Of a stretch of 39,809 nt of DNA, positions 38,913 through 39,809 are shown one piece after another; positions within the stretch are counted from its first letter, which is position 1, and each line of letters begins with the position of its first letter. The stretch is from Chloroflexota bacterium. GTDB lineage: Bacteria > Chloroflexota > Limnocylindria > P2-11E. Position numbers and translations under genes: made by a program. Below the pieces are notes generated by a model. It was given only the letters and a program-made list of their open reading frames with translations. It searched no databases and was not told the origin of the DNA. The DNA lies in contig VBJD01000039.1 of the NCBI GenBank assembly GCA_005887995.1, forward strand, positions 1 through 39,809. The letters run 5' to 3'.

Positions 38913-39419
38913 TCATGATTTTAGGTCGTCGGAGCGCTCAGAAGCGATGCGCGCACGAAACTCCTGCTCGGTCATCCGATGCTTGCGAACGTTGCACGAG
39001 TGGCACGCCGGAATGATGTTGCCGATGGTGTTGTCGCCGCCGCGCGAGAGTGGTATTCGGTGGTCCGCGTCGAGCGGTCCCTTCGCGCCACAGTAGCCGC
39101 AGGCTCCTGCGTACTGTTCGACGAGTGCGCGCCACTCGGCCCCTGTGAACGAGCCTGGCGCCGCGCGTTTGCGAGCGCGATAGCCCTGGTCCTTCGCGCG
39201 ACGCACCTCGGGATGTGCATCAAGCCAAGCCTTCTTGATGGCAGCGATCTCCGCGCCGCGGCGGGCGTGGGCGGCGCGTCTGTACTCGCGGTCCCGGACC
39301 CGATTTAGCTCAGGGTTTCGGGCGCGCCAACGTCGCATCGCCTCGCGCGCCTTCTCGGGATTCCGCTTCATCCACTCGCGGCCGTATGCGCGCCCGCGCT
39401 CGGGATCCTTGTAAGCCAT
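38913..39419 (-). CDS. HNH endonuclease
   Basis: GACGYCGAKGPLDADHRIPLSRGGDNTIGNIIPACHSCNVRKHRM: two CxxC pairs flanking DADHRIP..GGxxxxxNxxPAC. Confidence 0.93.
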   Translation of the reverse strand: MAYKDPERGRAYGREWMKRNPEKAREAMRRWRARNPELNRVRDREYRRAAHARRGAEIAAIKKAWLDAHPEVRRAKDQGYRARKRAAPGSFTGAEWRALVEQYAGACGYCGAKGPLDADHRIPLSRGGDNTIGNIIPACHSCNVRKHRMTEQEFRARIASERSDDLKS

Positions 39420-39468
39420 CGCTCGGTCTGATATCTGACCGGCGACCGCGTATCAATAGGACTCGAGC

Positions 39469-39497
39469 CAAAAAGAAACCCGGCGCTATGGCCGGGT
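39469..39497 (-). terminator. Intrinsic terminator downstream of tRNA-fMet
   Basis: Minus strand ACCCGGC-catagc-GCCGGGT followed by TTTCTTTTT. Confidence 0.85.
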
Positions 39498-39502
39498 CAC
39501 TG

Positions 39503-39574
39503 TTGCGGGGAAAGGATTCGAACCTCTGACCTCAGGGTTATGAGCCCTGCGAGCTACCACTGCTCCACCCCGCG
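39503..39574 (-). tRNA. Initiator tRNA-fMet (CAT)
   Basis: CGCGGGGTGGAGCAG...CAGGG-CTCATAA-CCCTG...AGGTTCGAATCC...CCCCGCAA: three G-C pairs in anticodon stem and C1xA72 mismatch. Confidence 0.95.
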
Positions 39575-39591
39575 ACGAACATTGTAGCCCT

Positions 39592-39809
39592 TCACTTCGC
39601 GCCGAGGAACACCGCGATCCATCGCATCAGTCGGCTCGGTCGCTCGACTTGTGCCGCATTCGCATCACGTGGACTCGAATTCCGCTGCACCGCAATAAGC
39701 GCTTCCCACGGCCACACCCATCCGAGCTGCTTCGCCTTCTCGATGACGTAGTCGGTCCCCTTCTTCTCTGCGAGCGACGCCTGGAGTTGGCCGTTGCGCG
39801 CCTGCTCAC
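39592..39809 (-). CDS. Septum formation initiator (FtsB/DivIC-like), partial at window end
   Basis: ...EQARNGQLQASLAEKKGTDYVIEKAKQLGWVWPWEALIAVQRNSSPRDANAAQVERPSRLMRWIAVFLGAK*: coiled-coil then YVxxxA+xLGWVxPWE-type segment; family call tentative. Confidence 0.55.
   Translation of the reverse strand, partial: EQARNGQLQASLAEKKGTDYVIEKAKQLGWVWPWEALIAVQRNSSPRDANAAQVERPSRLMRWIAVFLGAK

Overview
GC-rich, gene-dense chromosomal window, probably from a Chloroflexota or other terrabacterial lineage (inferred only from gene content and style). Most genes are on the minus strand. Conserved blocks, in transcription order: rpsB-tsf-pyrH-frr-uppS-cdsA-dxr-rseP; trpE-G-D-C-B-A-aroH-aroF-tyrA behind a tryptophan T-box leader, with aroA convergent; SPFH-nfeD; tilS-ftsH; and a divIC-like/tRNA-fMet/HNH/tRNA-Met(CAT) block. 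No CRISPR array, rRNA or intact transposon was seen. Leads most worth a second look: (1) two GAAC-N4-GTTC SOS/LexA-type boxes, 20 bp centre to centre, on a TTGACA-N16-TAGAGT promoter between a 70-aa basic ORF and a DNA-ligase-like protein that has lost its nucleophilic lysine; (2) a double cyclic-nucleotide-binding + PqqD-like + M50 protease fusion convergent with a small leader-peptide-like (NHLP/LigA-like) ORF; (3) three genes (ftsH, thpR, dinG-like) whose conserved N-termini are only reachable from non-canonical (CTG) starts or a frameshift; (4) a Trp T-box leader with a readable UGG specifier; (5) an alpha/beta hydrolase missing its nucleophile region beside a lipase-maturation-factor gene. 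All calls come from reading motifs by eye; no database search was run.
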